Shown here piece after piece: positions 34,564-46,539 of a stretch of 64,000 nucleotides of DNA. Position 1 is the stretch's first letter. The number at the start of each line of letters is the position of its first letter. A model generated the notes under the pieces. That model ran no database searches and was not told the origin of the DNA. It saw only the letters and a list, made by a program, of their open reading frames with translations. This DNA comes from Piezodorus guildinii (lineage: Eukaryota > Arthropoda > Insecta > Hemiptera > Pentatomidae): assembly GCA_023052935.1 (NCBI GenBank), contig CM041292.1, positions 132,756,951 through 132,820,950 on the forward strand, given 5' to 3'. A program made the translations under genes and the position numbers.

Positions 34564-35394
34564 CATTTCCAAAAATTCAATATAAATTTTAAAAATATAT
34601 TAATAATAATCCTAAAACCAAAGAAAACATGAAAATAATCATGGCGTGGCTTACTCCTTCCCTCACGTTTACTGTTCCCAAAGCTTGGAGAAACAAAGGC
34701 TAAAACCTGAGATATATAATTCCCGAGCTGATAGAAATACAGAACATGTTCGTTGGAAAGTTATTTATCCCTCAGAGTGAAGAGTGACTATCCCCCGGCG
34801 ATATCTACCCGGCACCTTTCCAAACGTGATTTTACTTTTGGCAACCAACTCCCAAACCCTTTCCCGCTCTCAATGATTTTCATATCTTTCCCCCGCTTCT
34901 TTGCATTTTGATGCTTTGCCGATAAGCTTTTAGAATTGGTTTTGTAAAAGCATTGTTGAAGTTTATATCTCCACTCCCCATCTGACGTGCTCCTTTTGTT
35001 AACGTCTGATAGTTACGAATGGTATAACTTCTCGATTTCAGAGATATGCAGTTTATATTAAATGGGATACAAACACCGACACAGGAATGCAGTGTTCTGC
35101 ACTATATTTATGATAAAAATTATGATATAAACCACTGCAAAAATGCAATATTTTATTAAAATAAAATTATTTTAATGAAATAATTTATGATAATTATTAT
35201 ATTAAACCTACAAAATCATATTAAATAAAAAATCAGTTCAAAATCCATTATAGTTTCTATTTATATATAGTTTTAATAAAATTTGATACGTTTATTTTAT
35301 ACACGTTAACAATTTTTCATATTGAAATAGGTGAATAATTACTTTTTTTTTAAATGAAATATTTAAATTTAGAGGCCTCGCTGTTTTTCGGCTA
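34561..35394. other. Unassigned stretch with GC-richer island at about 34770-35040
   Basis: The island (ATCCCCCGGCGATATCTACC, CCCAAACCCTTTCCCGCTC) contrasts with AT-rich flanks and has no open frame. It may be conserved non-coding DNA. The rest is AT-rich. Confidence 0.35.
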
Positions 35395-35830
35395 CTTTAT
35401 ACCAACAAGAAAAACGGTCAAGCCTTCCTCTTAACTACTAAAGGCTCATCTATATGACTATTAATCAGACCAATCTGAACTAAAGAAGTAAAGTTATAAG
35501 GCTCTACTAAAACATATAATTCCTCTGGTATCCAATCCTTTCGGTAAAAAAACCTTTGTAAAATCCTCAATGCTCCTTACTTTGTCACAAATAAACTCAT
35601 CCATATAGACCTTAATGTTCTATATGTTAATGATATGGCCTGAACCAGGTATCAAATCTTCCATGAAAAACTCTATTCCCATTCTAACCCACTAGTTTCC
35701 ATCCTAGCATCCTCTTAAATTGCTTAAAATCCTCCGAGGCGACTGAGAAGTTGTCCGCGGGACATTCTGAATTCTAAATCAGAGTACATTATTTCATGCA
35801 CAGTTGTATATATCAAAAAATATAAAAAAA
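35395..35830 (+). pseudogene. Decayed jockey-like 3' fragment, plus strand
   Basis: The plus strand reads GGCTCATCTATATGACTATT, AAAATCCTCAATGCTCCTTA, CTTTGTCACAAATAAACTCA and AAATCCTCCGAGGCGACTGA. These correspond to the coding strand of the 33249-33809 and 181-785 copies (RT thumb to the PPRR end). Frames are destroyed. It is the only jockey-like fragment here in plus orientation. Confidence 0.75.
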
Positions 35831-37932
35831 GAAATAGAGATCGTGGTTGAAACACTATTATATAGGATCATTTAATTTGAGTTCAAAAGTAAAAATAAAA
35901 GCTATGGATTTTTTAATAAATATATACGGCTTCTGAATATTTAATAATGAAATCCTGTATGTTTGTAGTAGGCTATTCATAAAACATTGGGGACCGATTT
36001 TTGACCAAACATTAATATCCATATTATTGATTATACTTTAAAATAGGGTTAGTTTAAATTATAAAAAAAAATATCATATAATCGTTTATGTTATCAATGA
36101 AAATAGGAAATAACCAATATAGAAGACTTTCGCTAATCCAATTGAACTGAAATCGAGGCAGTCCGACCCGATGAATAATGATAACTATATACATATAAAC
36201 TAAGTAAGTAAAACATTGTTTTGTTTTTTTCCACTCCTGATGTTCTGGATTTACCACTCTTAACTTCATTTTCATCAGTATCTCTTTCAATGATAATTTA
36301 AAATGTTTATTTCTTTAAAGCGTACATTAATTAAGAAGCAATTTACATTAATAAGACATACGATGTCAGTGCTAATTTAAAAAAATAAAATTGAATAGAA
36401 TGCTGAGGAAAAGTATCCACGGGAAAAAATAGTAAAGTTTCCTGGTTGTGGATTTTATTAAAAACTATTTTCGGATAGCAATTTTTTTTTTTTACAGTTT
36501 TTAAACTCTTGACTTATAGTTAATTATTGTTTTGAGCAGCATAAATTGTTTAATGTAATAACATTATGAATTTGTTCTGATATAAATTTAATGAAATAGT
36601 TGATTGGTAACTACCGGTAAAGGACTTGAGAAAATAAATTAAAAGTCAAATTTTTATTTTTTAAATACTGTAGTTTCACCTAGATACAATAAGTCAAAAA
36701 TAATAAAGGCTAAACTCAAAAATAATATAAAAATTACAGGACTTTTCTTAAACACTTAATATCCACACTGCATGTATTTTTAATATTATGATTTATAAAC
36801 GGTTTTGACATCTAACATCCAAATACATGTATGAACTGTTTCGTAAAGGTTTTTCTATTCACTTTTAAATTTTCTACTTAATATTTTGTATTATTAATAT
36901 TTTTAATATTAAATTTTTCCCAATAAAGAAGAAATTAAAAAAAAACGACGTGTCTGTTAGAATTACAAATGTCCTTATTTTCCTTCGAAAACGAATATTA
37001 TGATGACGTAAAACAAAATATAAATGCAAATGGGAGAAAGGAATATGTATGTATGTATATATATAATATATATATATATATTATATATATATATATATAA
37101 TATATATATAAAAAATTTATAATATCCCTCTCTTTATGTTATATAAATGTTATGAGAGCGCGTACATATGGAACAATAAAACAACAAGCTTCTAGATAGG
37201 AGTGCACATTTTCCGCAATACGTAACATGTTTAGATTTTGAATTTTCAATCAATGATGCACCAGGAAATTTCCATACCACGATCCTTTTAACCATTATTA
37301 ATGTACACTGCGGAGGCAGAGATGAGGAAACCGATAAACGTTAATTCGGGAAATTTTCTAGTTTTGGGGTGAAACATGGTGTTTTTGTAAATAACGTAAA
37401 ATTTTCCTGTTGTGATATTCGTGTATTTTATAATAATAAAGGTCTGTATTAAATTATACTTTTTTTTACGCTACAATTAATTGCATCGAAGTTTAGTTAT
37501 GATTTTTAAATGAAAATAAAAAGATGTGACAATTTTCTAACGTTCTGTTTATTCTTCGTTTTTATCATTACAACATGTGTATATGGTCGGAGATACTGAA
37601 TATGATTTTTATAAAGTTAGTTTAGTTCCCGATTTTACTGGATAACGAAAAAAATTTCTCCGGGAGACAATTTATCAACTAGATTTAATGGCATTATTTA
37701 AGCTTTTCTAGTGATATTTGAGAACAATAGAAGCTACAGTTCGATTATCTGTTGTCAGCGAAACTAAATATGGCCAGACTGAGGAATACCGGAGATGTAT
37801 AAAGAACAAAAGAGAAGACTTAATTAAAAAATTAATCAAAATGCTAAAGTTTAAAACAAAAAAATTAACATCGAAAACAGGACAAAATTCAGGCTTTGTT
37901 CTAACCGTTAGTGGAAGGAAATAATATTATTT
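35831..37932. other. AT-rich unassigned stretch
   Basis: It includes a self-complementary AT block at about 37058-37110 (interrupted TATATA palindromes). The frames at 36054-36290 and 37718-37924 show no domain. No gene supported. Confidence 0.45.
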
Positions 37933-39925
37933 TTTTTCAGAAACTATTTATTTATTCGGATATATACAGTTTGTCGCAATGGACAATATTAATATTTCTA
38001 CATGATAACATTCATACAATATTTACAATATAAACAAAAGAAAAGTAGAATTACATAAAATGAAACTAAAATTAATATAATAAGGTGTATAATAACAAAA
38101 TTTATAAATTAAATAAATTTCTAGGTTAACAAATAAATAAACAAAACATGAACACACTCATACTTATATAAAATATTTACAATTTGTTAGGGAACCACCG
38201 CCGGAGTCCGCCTCCTCCCCCCACTTGTGGAGGGCAAACAGAATCCGGGGGATCCACGCCTCCCTCTCAGCCGCATCACTGGTCAGAACCAGCGGAAGCT
38301 GAGTGAGGGCGCCATAGCCACAAACACACCGCTCATGAGAGGAGAATCTGACCAGTGTAAGAACTACAGAAAAGATATTTACAATATGTCTCGGGGCCAC
38401 TGCCGTTTCAACCTTCTAGGAGGGTTGTATGGATGAGTGGAGCTGGATAGGGATTGTGCTAGAGGATTAGGATGATGAATGAGGTTCTGATGGAATTTGG
38501 AAGGAATCAAGTCTAAAATAAATGGAACATTACGGTCGTGGTGTAAGGTATAGTCGGTGACATAATAAGGAGCATTTACTATTATTCGGAGGACATTGGA
38601 TTGAAAGGATTGAATGCGTTAGATGTTAGAACGTTTAGCTGTACCCCATAGTTCAAGTCCGTAGGTCCAGATAGGCTTCAGTATCGTCTTGTAGATTAAT
38701 AATTTGTTGCCAACTGTAAGCTTAGATTTTCGCTTGAGTAGTCAGTATAACTGTCCGAGTCGTCGGTTGAGTTCTTGTATTTTAAGTCTTGTATGTGGGT
38801 TCCATGTCAATCTTTTATCAAGTAAAAAGCCAAGATACCGGAATGTGTCTGAGGAAGGAAGCGGTATGGAATTGAAATGAACCATTGGACAGGATTTGCG
38901 TCGAAGGGTGAAGGTGACGTGTGTGCATTTGCTTTCGTTCATCTTAATACGCCAAGCATTACATCAGTCTTCGATAAGAGAAAGGTGCCTTTGGAGATTC
39001 AGTGATGTTGCTTCAGGATCGGAATTTGATGATAATATGGCGGTGTCATCAGTAAATGTTGCCAGAAAGGTATCGGGATCAGTAGGGATATCGGCGGTGT
39101 AAAGGATGTAGAGAACGGGTCCCAAAACGCTGCCCTGAGGAACACTGGCCTCAACGGGATAAAGGTTGGAAAATTCTACACCACAGCGAACTCGGAAACA
39201 ACGGTTTGATAGATAGGATCGTAAGTTTAGGTACAGAGACTGGGGTAAATGGTTTTCAGCTTGAAGAGTAATCCAGTGTGCCATACCGGTCAAAAGCTTG
39301 CGCTATGTCCAGAAACGCACCAGAACAATACTCTTTGCATTCAAGAGCTGAAGAAATATAATCTACAATTCGGAGTTCTTGTTGAACTGCGGAATGATGA
39401 GGACGGAATCCAAACTGATGGGAAGGAAAATCTTGAGATTCTAATATGGTTAGGATTCGTTTAAGAAGGAGCTTTTCGAAGACTTTTGAGAGGATGGGGA
39501 GTAGACTAATAGGTCTGTAAGATGAAGTGATATTAGAAGGTTTGCTAGGTTTTAGGAAAAGAATAATAGTGGAATATTTCCATAACAGAGGAAAATAGGT
39601 AAGGAATATAATAGCTTTCTATGGAAGTTGTCGCAGGATCTGGGGAGTAAGGAGATCATGTCCAGGAGATTTACGGAGGGTCAGTTTTCGGAGAAGATAT
39701 TTGACCTCAGAGGGATTAATATCTTTAGTAGGTAAGAAAAGTGGGATTGGTGACATAAGGAAATCTTGCACTGTTGCAGTATGATTGATGTAGGATTCCG
39801 GTGAGGAGTGAATACTTTATTGAGATGTGTGGCAAATTCCTCGGCTTTATCTTCATCAGACGCAGCCTAGGAGTCATCACCACGCCGGAGAGGATGGGAA
39901 AACTGGATGGGATTTTAGTAAAATT
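37933..39925 (-). pseudogene. Decayed 5'-truncated jockey element (3' 2 kb)
   Basis: On the minus strand it carries the RT half of ORF2 and the 3'UTR of the subfamily at 24055-29030. Recognisable parts are VPQGSVLGPVLY, FTDDTAIL (Ala to Thr beside the catalytic Asp pair), YLGFLLDKRLTWNPHTRLK and the PPRRLKRQWPRD-like end. Several stops (near 38964, 38744 and 38620) and at least two frameshifts around 39240-39300 inactivate it. The first stop again falls at a Trp codon position. The 3'UTR with its GC-richer block (38190-38400) is well preserved. Open frames on the plus strand here are antisense shadows. Confidence 0.9.
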
Positions 39926-40003
39926 AAAAAATAAAAATTATTATTTGGTTACAGTTTCAAAATTATTGCCTAGTTTTATAGATGTATAAATGTATATGTG
40001 TAT

Positions 40004-40034
<31 letters not shown>

Positions 40035-40255
40035 CACGAATTGTTTACGTTTTTTCGGTTACAAACTTCATGTATTAGTACTAACTATAATTGTTTGTGC
40101 TACACGAATTGGAATGTCTGAATATCGTATAATTTTTTCGATTACATGTTATACAAGTGAAATAATAGATGCCAGCGTCTTCATGGAAAATCTTCTTTTT
40201 ATAATCTCTACGTAATAGGTATGGTAGATTTTAATTTTATGTCGTCTAAGTGCTC
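39926..40255. other. AT-rich stretch with short (TA)n
   Basis: TA run at 40009-40034. The short frames at 39982-40215 run through it and are not supported as genes. Confidence 0.45.
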
Positions 40256-40580
40256 TTACACGTAGCCGTTCGAAGTTGAATTTACTCCAACAAGACTAGC
40301 TGCGTGCAATAAATTGATCCCTACAACCCCTCTTTGTGTGGGTACAAGCAAACACAGATGCTGGAGACAGTAGGCAGGCAAACACATGTGAGCAGTTGCG
40401 TGCGGCTCCAGGCCTGGAATCTGCAATCAAGCCGATGTCGCCGAGCACACAAAGGGATTACTTCCAATATCCTCCCTCTCTCCTCCTTTTAATTCTGCCA
40501 CCATGCAAGGAATCCCGATACCGCCCAGAATCCCTTTGAACCCGCACAACCAGCAATTAGAGCATTGACCCTTTATTGGG
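40256..40580. other. GC-richer island with inverted repeat, possible conserved non-coding element
   Basis: This is a complex, non-repetitive block. CCCTCTTTGTGTG (about 40328) is mirrored by CACACAAAGGG (about 40448) with about 110 bp between, so a large hairpin could form. The 67-codon plus-strand frame at 40336-40539 has no domain. No splice-flanked exon is evident. Confidence 0.4.
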
Positions 40581-41039
40581 ATGCTCAGGCAATCGAACGC
40601 AACCATTATTAGTTATTTATAATTAAAGCTTACGTAAGGTGGCTTAAGGTGTAACGTACTTAAGGCGTAAGGTGGTAAGCTAGTTTATTGAATTGGCGTT
40701 ATACAGCCTATAATTACGATGTGAATGAAAACAAATAGTACTTTTACTACGGTTCGATTTTTCCATCGTGCATTTTCATCCCCGTCTAACCAAATGTAAG
40801 GATGAATGAAAGAAATGGCCATTAAATATTTTACCTTAAAAATGATATCACTGTAGGTTCTGTCTGTAAATAAAATGAATTGTTTAGACTACGTTTCCAG
40901 AATTTATTGTTTCATATTCATGTCAATTTGAAACAATACGGCGTCTTACACAGAACTATGATGATATTAAAATCTTTAAAAGACCACTCTTATTTACAGT
41001 AACAAACAACAATATACAATATATATAGGATATTTTAAT
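40581..41039. other. Unassigned stretch with GAAACGT-like motif
   Basis: At 40880-40925 AATTGTTTAGACTACGTTTCC is followed by AGAATTTATTGTTTCATATT, a single diverged arm of the palindrome family seen at 45101. AAGGTGTAACGTACTTAAGG-type short repeats lie near 40633-40675. No gene. Confidence 0.4.
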
Positions 41040-41351
41040 AGTAATTTATTTAAAAAAATATTATATTTTTTTATCATTGAATGAAAGCAGGTAAATATAC
41101 AAGATAAAAAAAATTGATACTAACTGAAAGAGAAAAGAGAAAAAATATTTGTTTACCTAAATCTTTTCCTCTCTTGAACATAGGAATAAAATAGAGAGTG
41201 AATATAGTGGTATAATGTACCTTGAAAAGCTTAAGATTTTAGAAAATGTTATATCACATACAAAGCAGTATAAAGTATTGGAGATTGATGCATAGAGGAT
41301 TAAATTAAGTGATTGTTGTTGATAATGATATGTATTGTTGTTTTTATCGGA

Positions 41352-41398
<47 letters not shown>

Positions 41399-41560
41399 TA
41401 TATATTTTTTATTTTTTTTTTTTTTTTGTTATATACAAGTGACCGCCAAGACTTGACACCAAATCCTATATGGTCAGTATGTGCACCTTATATTTTAACT
41501 CGAATTAAAACTTCCTTTAAAAGTTCTTTAAGCGATTTTAACAACAATAGTTGTGTTTTT
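41040..41560 (+). repeat. Family R partial copy split by (TA)n
   Basis: GCAGGTAAATATACAAG, GTACCTTGAAAAGCTTAAGA and GATTGTTGTTGATAATGATA are distal R blocks. After a TA and T-run tract (41357-41427) and about 80 bp of other sequence, the AAAAGTTCTTTAAGCGATTT block resumes near 41518. The terminal R sequence is missing. Confidence 0.55.
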
Positions 41561-42704
41561 CACTAACCTAATTTATTTTTCTTGGTTTAAAACTTAAGAA
41601 CCATCTGGAAATCTTGATGAGAACACAACACACGTTTTGGATTCCTCAAGGCATTTATTGTTTTCAACAAGCAGACGTGCGAACTCACTCACACAAAAAA
41701 TCTTTTTTGTGCAAAATATTTCCAAGAGACGGTACTTTTCTACAAGGCTAATAAGTTGTTTACTTAGGTTCCGGAAACCATTTAAAACATGAATATAAAA
41801 TATATATAAATATGGTCTACCGAATCGTAGCTTCTTGATTAAAAATTTTTACGATCTAGATAACAAAACAAAAATTGAGAATTTAAAACATTACACATAG
41901 TCTACATTAATTGACTTTAATTTTAATTTAATTTAATTAATTATTATTTATTTCTTGCATTAATCGGCAAATAATAAAATAATAGGATAAGTGCGCTCAT
42001 TAAACATTTACCATTATTTATATAATGTTTTAGCTGACAACAAGAGGCATGTCCATATTTAATGTAGGACTCAAATATGAAACATAAAAAATTCAGAAGT
42101 AGTCTCTCGCAGTATTTTTTTTAACCTTTTAAAATATGCATATTCGTAGAGTGGGTCAGGTCACGCAAAATAACAGTTCTGATCATTCTTCATCATGGTT
42201 CATCTGATAAAAGATGATCACCTTCTATAAGCATTCCATGAGAAAAATGCTGCAAATTATTATATACACAATAGTTTATTATTTCCAAATAACTACATTA
42301 GGGCATAACTGTTTATAGGCAATCGAACTAATATGAAAAGAAATAAATTATTCATGTGTTGACTAATTCATAAATCATCAGGAAAATTGTCTATCACCAC
42401 TGCTAATTTCAAAACGCTACAGCTCTGCTACTTCAGAACCGATTTCAATTATTCTTTTTTTAAATGGAACAGTATTATTTATTCGTACAACTGGCAAACT
42501 TCGTTATTCGGGTTATACGTATCTTGAAACGCAAGCGCTTAAATTTTGAGAGGGAGGGGTATTACTTTTCGTCGATTACAAAGGTTCATTATTGAAATTA
42601 ATAAACCAAAATCAATAGTTTTAGTAATATTTAACACACATACTAATTATCCTTAGGTTATTATGTTAATCATGTTATCGTTAAGTCTATGTCATTTAAG
42701 CATG
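41561..42704. other. AT-rich unassigned stretch
   Basis: No supported feature. Confidence 0.4.
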
Positions 42705-42985
42705 ACACAAGTGGCTGCTTGGAAGCGTACGAGAGGCGGTCGTGTATTCCTTTGTGCGGGTCTTGTAGCCTCGGCTGGGACATAGATGTTAGCTTGGATG
42801 ATAGCAGCTAATCCATTTGCTTTAGGAATTGTCCGACAAGCAATTACTTACCTCCTGCTCAGCCAATCATCTAATTGAACCCGCTAATAAACTTACACCA
42901 TTGGCTCTTCTTTGTTCAGTCTAGGCGAGATTTCGGATTAGACGAGCTAGCTTAGCCACTCCTCTTGTCTTCAGTTATGGTTTAT
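42705..42985. other. GC-richer island, possible conserved non-coding element
   Basis: The block (GGAAGCGTACGAGAGGCGG, TTGTAGCCTCGGCTGGGACA, CTCAGCCAATCATCTAATTG) contrasts with AT-rich flanks. It has no frame and no match elsewhere in the window. It contains CCAAT and TAATTG, common transcription-factor words, but these are weak evidence. Confidence 0.35.
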
Positions 42986-43889
42986 CGAATGAGTTATTAA
43001 TTCTTATTAAACGAATTGCCGCATTTTGGTTTATTATTTTCAATAATGAATCTTTTTAATCAACCAAAAAAAATTAATAAATATTCCCTCCCCCCCTCAA
43101 AATATCAGAGCTTTCGTTTCAAGTGCGTACAATCCGAATAACGATATAAAAAAAAATCCGTCCACCATCCGCGGCATTTTTCCGAAACTACTGGACCATT
43201 TTTTTTTTTTTAATTTGGCACGAAAATAGTAGGGCATTCAACGATGATCCGAACATAAGTTGATATCAACTGGCTATTTTTAAAATGGCAGCAGATTGAA
43301 AGTGATTTAATTCAATAACTCAGTTATTTTTAAAGATAGATAAATAAAAAATTGAAATTTTATTCATAAGTACTATCATAACTCAGTTAGTTTTGAAGAT
43401 AGAGAAAAATGTGTAAAGTGTTTTAGAATCAGTAAAGCGCGATAAACAACAAAACCACAAAGAAAACAGGAAAAACAATTGAAACCTTGACCAGAAGAAC
43501 TTAAGTTATTTTTAACGATAGAAAAAATATTTATTAGTGTTTATTAACCAAAAAACCCGCGTATATTTATAAAAAAAAAGAAAAAAGGAAAGAAATAAAA
43601 TTGAAATTTTATTCATAAATATGCCCATAACTCATTTTTTTTTAAGATAGAGAAAACTATGTATAGAGTTTTAGAATTAGTAAACTTCTTCTTTCTATGA
43701 AAATATCAAGTCCAAAACAAGTTGTATTCATAAAGTGTGGATGTTTAACTTACGTCCAATAATTTTTTCCCATATATTTTTTATGATTACTTTTTTAACT
43801 AGCGCATGTTAATAAAATCGATTTTTTGTCTTCAAATACGTACCTGAAAAGCAGTTTGAATAATATAATTAAAAAATACAAAAAGAGCA
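42986..43889. other. AT-rich stretch with imperfect internal repeats
   Basis: CTCAGTTATTTTTAAAGATAG and AACTCAGTTAGTTTTGAAGATA recur about every 60-250 bp between 43315 and 43690 (43318, 43380, 43500, 43628). They are followed by AAATAAAAAATTGAAATTTTATTCATAA-type text split over two blocks. This may be a decayed tandem repeat. No gene. Confidence 0.5.
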
Positions 43890-44260
43890 GACATGCTAAA
43901 CCGCCGGCAAGTGAACCGATGAAGTGTCACAAACAGAATTCCGTATTCCCACGACAATAAAGCGAGATACAAGGCAGTATACTTTGGCAAAATATTGATC
44001 TACTTTCTCTCTCGAATGTAGACGAAATAAGAAGAAAAGCGGAAGGAAAAGGGATACCTATAAAAAAAGAAGAAAGTAGATGAACGAAGGAAAACCACAA
44101 AAGTTGTAGAAGAGAAAAGTTGGCCTTAGGTGGGGATAAAGAAGATTGGTCCCTGAATGTTTGTCCTATCAGTCCATGTTTGTCGCCCGCTAGTCTGCAA
44201 CAGTTCCGTCCTGTCTCCGTCAGGGGAATTTGTGCCACCGTCCGGTAAACCGTTCGTCTA
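43890..44260. other. GC-richer island, possible conserved non-coding element
   Basis: Mixed-composition block (AACCGCCGGCAAGTGAACCG, GTTCCGTCCTGTCTCCGTCA) with a 103-codon minus-strand frame (43927-44238). That frame starts MAQIPLTETGRNCC and has a hydrophobic segment but no domain I recognise. The start codon and length could be chance. A lineage-specific exon cannot be excluded. Confidence 0.35.
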
Positions 44261-45026
44261 CTTTAGGAAGCTTTATATAGGACTGTAATTATAATTATAA
44301 CTTTTAACCTAAAAGAATAAAAATAACTAAAATATCAAAACTATCCATTGCTTCAAAACCGCTTGCAATTTTTCCCAATTTACTAAAATTATGAAAATTA
44401 TCAATAAGAAAAAATAAAAGAAACAAGCGAGTACAAAAAAATATTAGATTTGTCTAGTTTATAACCAATTATTATAGTTATATAAATTGTAATACATTTA
44501 ATTTGAATTTTTATTTAATTATTTTTATTTTTGCTTTTTCCATTTATTTTTATAATTTAAAATTAAGTTTGCTTTGTTTTATTCATTTATTTATTTTATT
44601 TTTGTTTCTTTCTGTTTGCTCAGGTATCGCCAGGGAAGAGGGCGGCTTAGAAGAAATGACGATTTCTGTGATACTACATTAACATATTCTTGACTGTATA
44701 TTTTTCATTAAATTAATAAGGTTGAAGTTTTCCTATTTAAGCTTTGTTATATGGCATGCTCTAGTCAATTTTTATATTTTATGTTATTTACTTTGTGTAA
44801 ATACGTTTTGTAAATATGTTAATATTTAAGATAAAATTAAAATATTGAATTTTAAAGAGTTTTCTTTCTTTACTACTTTACCGAATTTTCCCAATTGTAT
44901 ATAAAGCACACTAGAAGTGATAATATAGTCAAATTTATGAAGTGGCTTTAATTAATTATCTATCTATGATAAAAGCAATAAAAACTTCAATAAGCAAAGG
45001 AATGAAGAACAATTCAATTTACAGTT

Positions 45027-45030
<4 letters not shown>
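44261..45030. other. AT-rich unassigned stretch
   Basis: Nothing beyond AT-rich sequence. Confidence 0.4.

Positions 45031-45098
<68 letters not shown>
45031..45098. repeat. (TA)n microsatellite beside the palindrome
   Basis: A long TA run ends 2 bp before the palindrome. A second short TA run (45413-45430) lies on its other side, as if the element had inserted into a TA tract. Confidence 0.95.
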
Positions 45099-45100
<2 letters not shown>

Positions 45101-45103
<3 letters not shown>

Positions 45104-45410
45104 GTGTTGTTCTCAGGTTTCAGTCAATGAATAAACAATTTTATCTATGCGACGTTTCGAGAATTTATTGTTCTCATAATCATGCAATTTTGGACAAAAT
45201 AGTGTCTTAATTAGACATGTTTAGCCTACAAGCTTTGAAAGAACACTCTGAACAAGAACACTCAGTGTTCTTTCAAAGCTTGTAGGCTAAACATGTTTAA
45301 TTAAGACACTATTTTGTCCAAAATTGCATGATTATGAGAACAATAAATTCTCGAAACGTCGCATAGATAAAATTGTTTATTCATTGACTGAAACCTGAGA
45401 GCAACACAAA
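45101..45410. repeat. Near-perfect palindrome, 147-bp arms
   Basis: Arms 45101-45247 and 45264-45410 are reverse complements with two mismatches by my reading, around a 16-bp loop. Landmarks are TGTTCTCAGGTTTCAGTCAA and CTATGCGACGTTTCGAGAAT on the left, with their complements on the right. Each arm holds a GAGAA/TTCTC hairpin immediately followed by GAAACGTC (in arm-outward orientation). Relatives occur at 14527-14775, 34131-34360 and, as a single arm, 40880. No transposase is present. It may be a foldback MITE or an inverted pair of element termini. Confidence 0.95.
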
Positions 45411-46491
45411 CTGATATATATATATATATGGACTAATGTAAACAGGCAAATTATTTTTTACCATCTGGTTAACCAACTGATCTTTAGAACTAAAATTATA
45501 CTTAGAGTTTATCAAATTTATTTTATCAATTTTAAGGAGAATTAAAAAAGTATGTAAATTTATGTAATGTAAAAAAATATAACCATCAACATGAATTTCA
45601 CTATTATAGTGGTATATATCCATATACCACATAAAAAATACAATATAAAATCTGAAATTCATTTTAAGGCAGAACATCATGGATAAGAATTAATGGAATA
45701 AAAGGCCAATCATATATTAGAGGTTCTGGTGTTCCTTTTATATTTTTTATTATTAAAATTTAAGTTAATTGTTATAGCAGTTAAGAAAATATTTTTTATC
45801 TTTAAAGCGAAAAAAAGAAAGATTATAATTATAAATTAAAAAATAAAAATTCTCTAAATTGTTAATATATTATATGATGAAAAAGTAAATCTCAATGGCA
45901 TAACTATCGAAATTTGATTTAGGTAGGAATGATGCAATCCATCAGATATTCAAGAATGTTTGTTTTTAATTTATTTTAATAACAGAATAAATGGAATACG
46001 AATCGAATGAGTTTCAAAAAAATAATAATACAAATGTATGCAGGCACATTTTTTATTATTACGTAAACACATTCACACATATAGAAAACAAGAAATATTT
46101 AATCATTATTAGATAAGACAAAAATTGTTAAGATATATCAATTTAAATTGTAGATAATGAAAAAAAAAAAACAAATGTTGAGATATATTACAATTTGTTT
46201 CAATATGAGCAATATTAATAACGCCATGAGAACACACACAAAGAATATTTACAGCAAGAAAAAGGTAAAGTCAAATTACTTAAAAATAGATAATAAAATA
46301 AATACAAAATACATTATATACAAATACATACCAATATACAATTCAAATTCAATTTAAAGAAAAAAAATGTTCTTTATAAAATTGTACCACCTATGTACAT
46401 ATTTTCATTAGATTAAGTTTCTATTGAATGATTATCTACTTTAGAAACCTCAAATTTAGTTTAAGTGAATGTGTTAAACAAATAAAATCTG

Positions 46492-46539
<48 letters not shown>

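Noticed and set aside
43927..44238. Small secreted or membrane protein of 103 residues
   Set aside because: One hydrophobic stretch but no signal-peptide context, no homology recognised, and no promoter or splice evidence.
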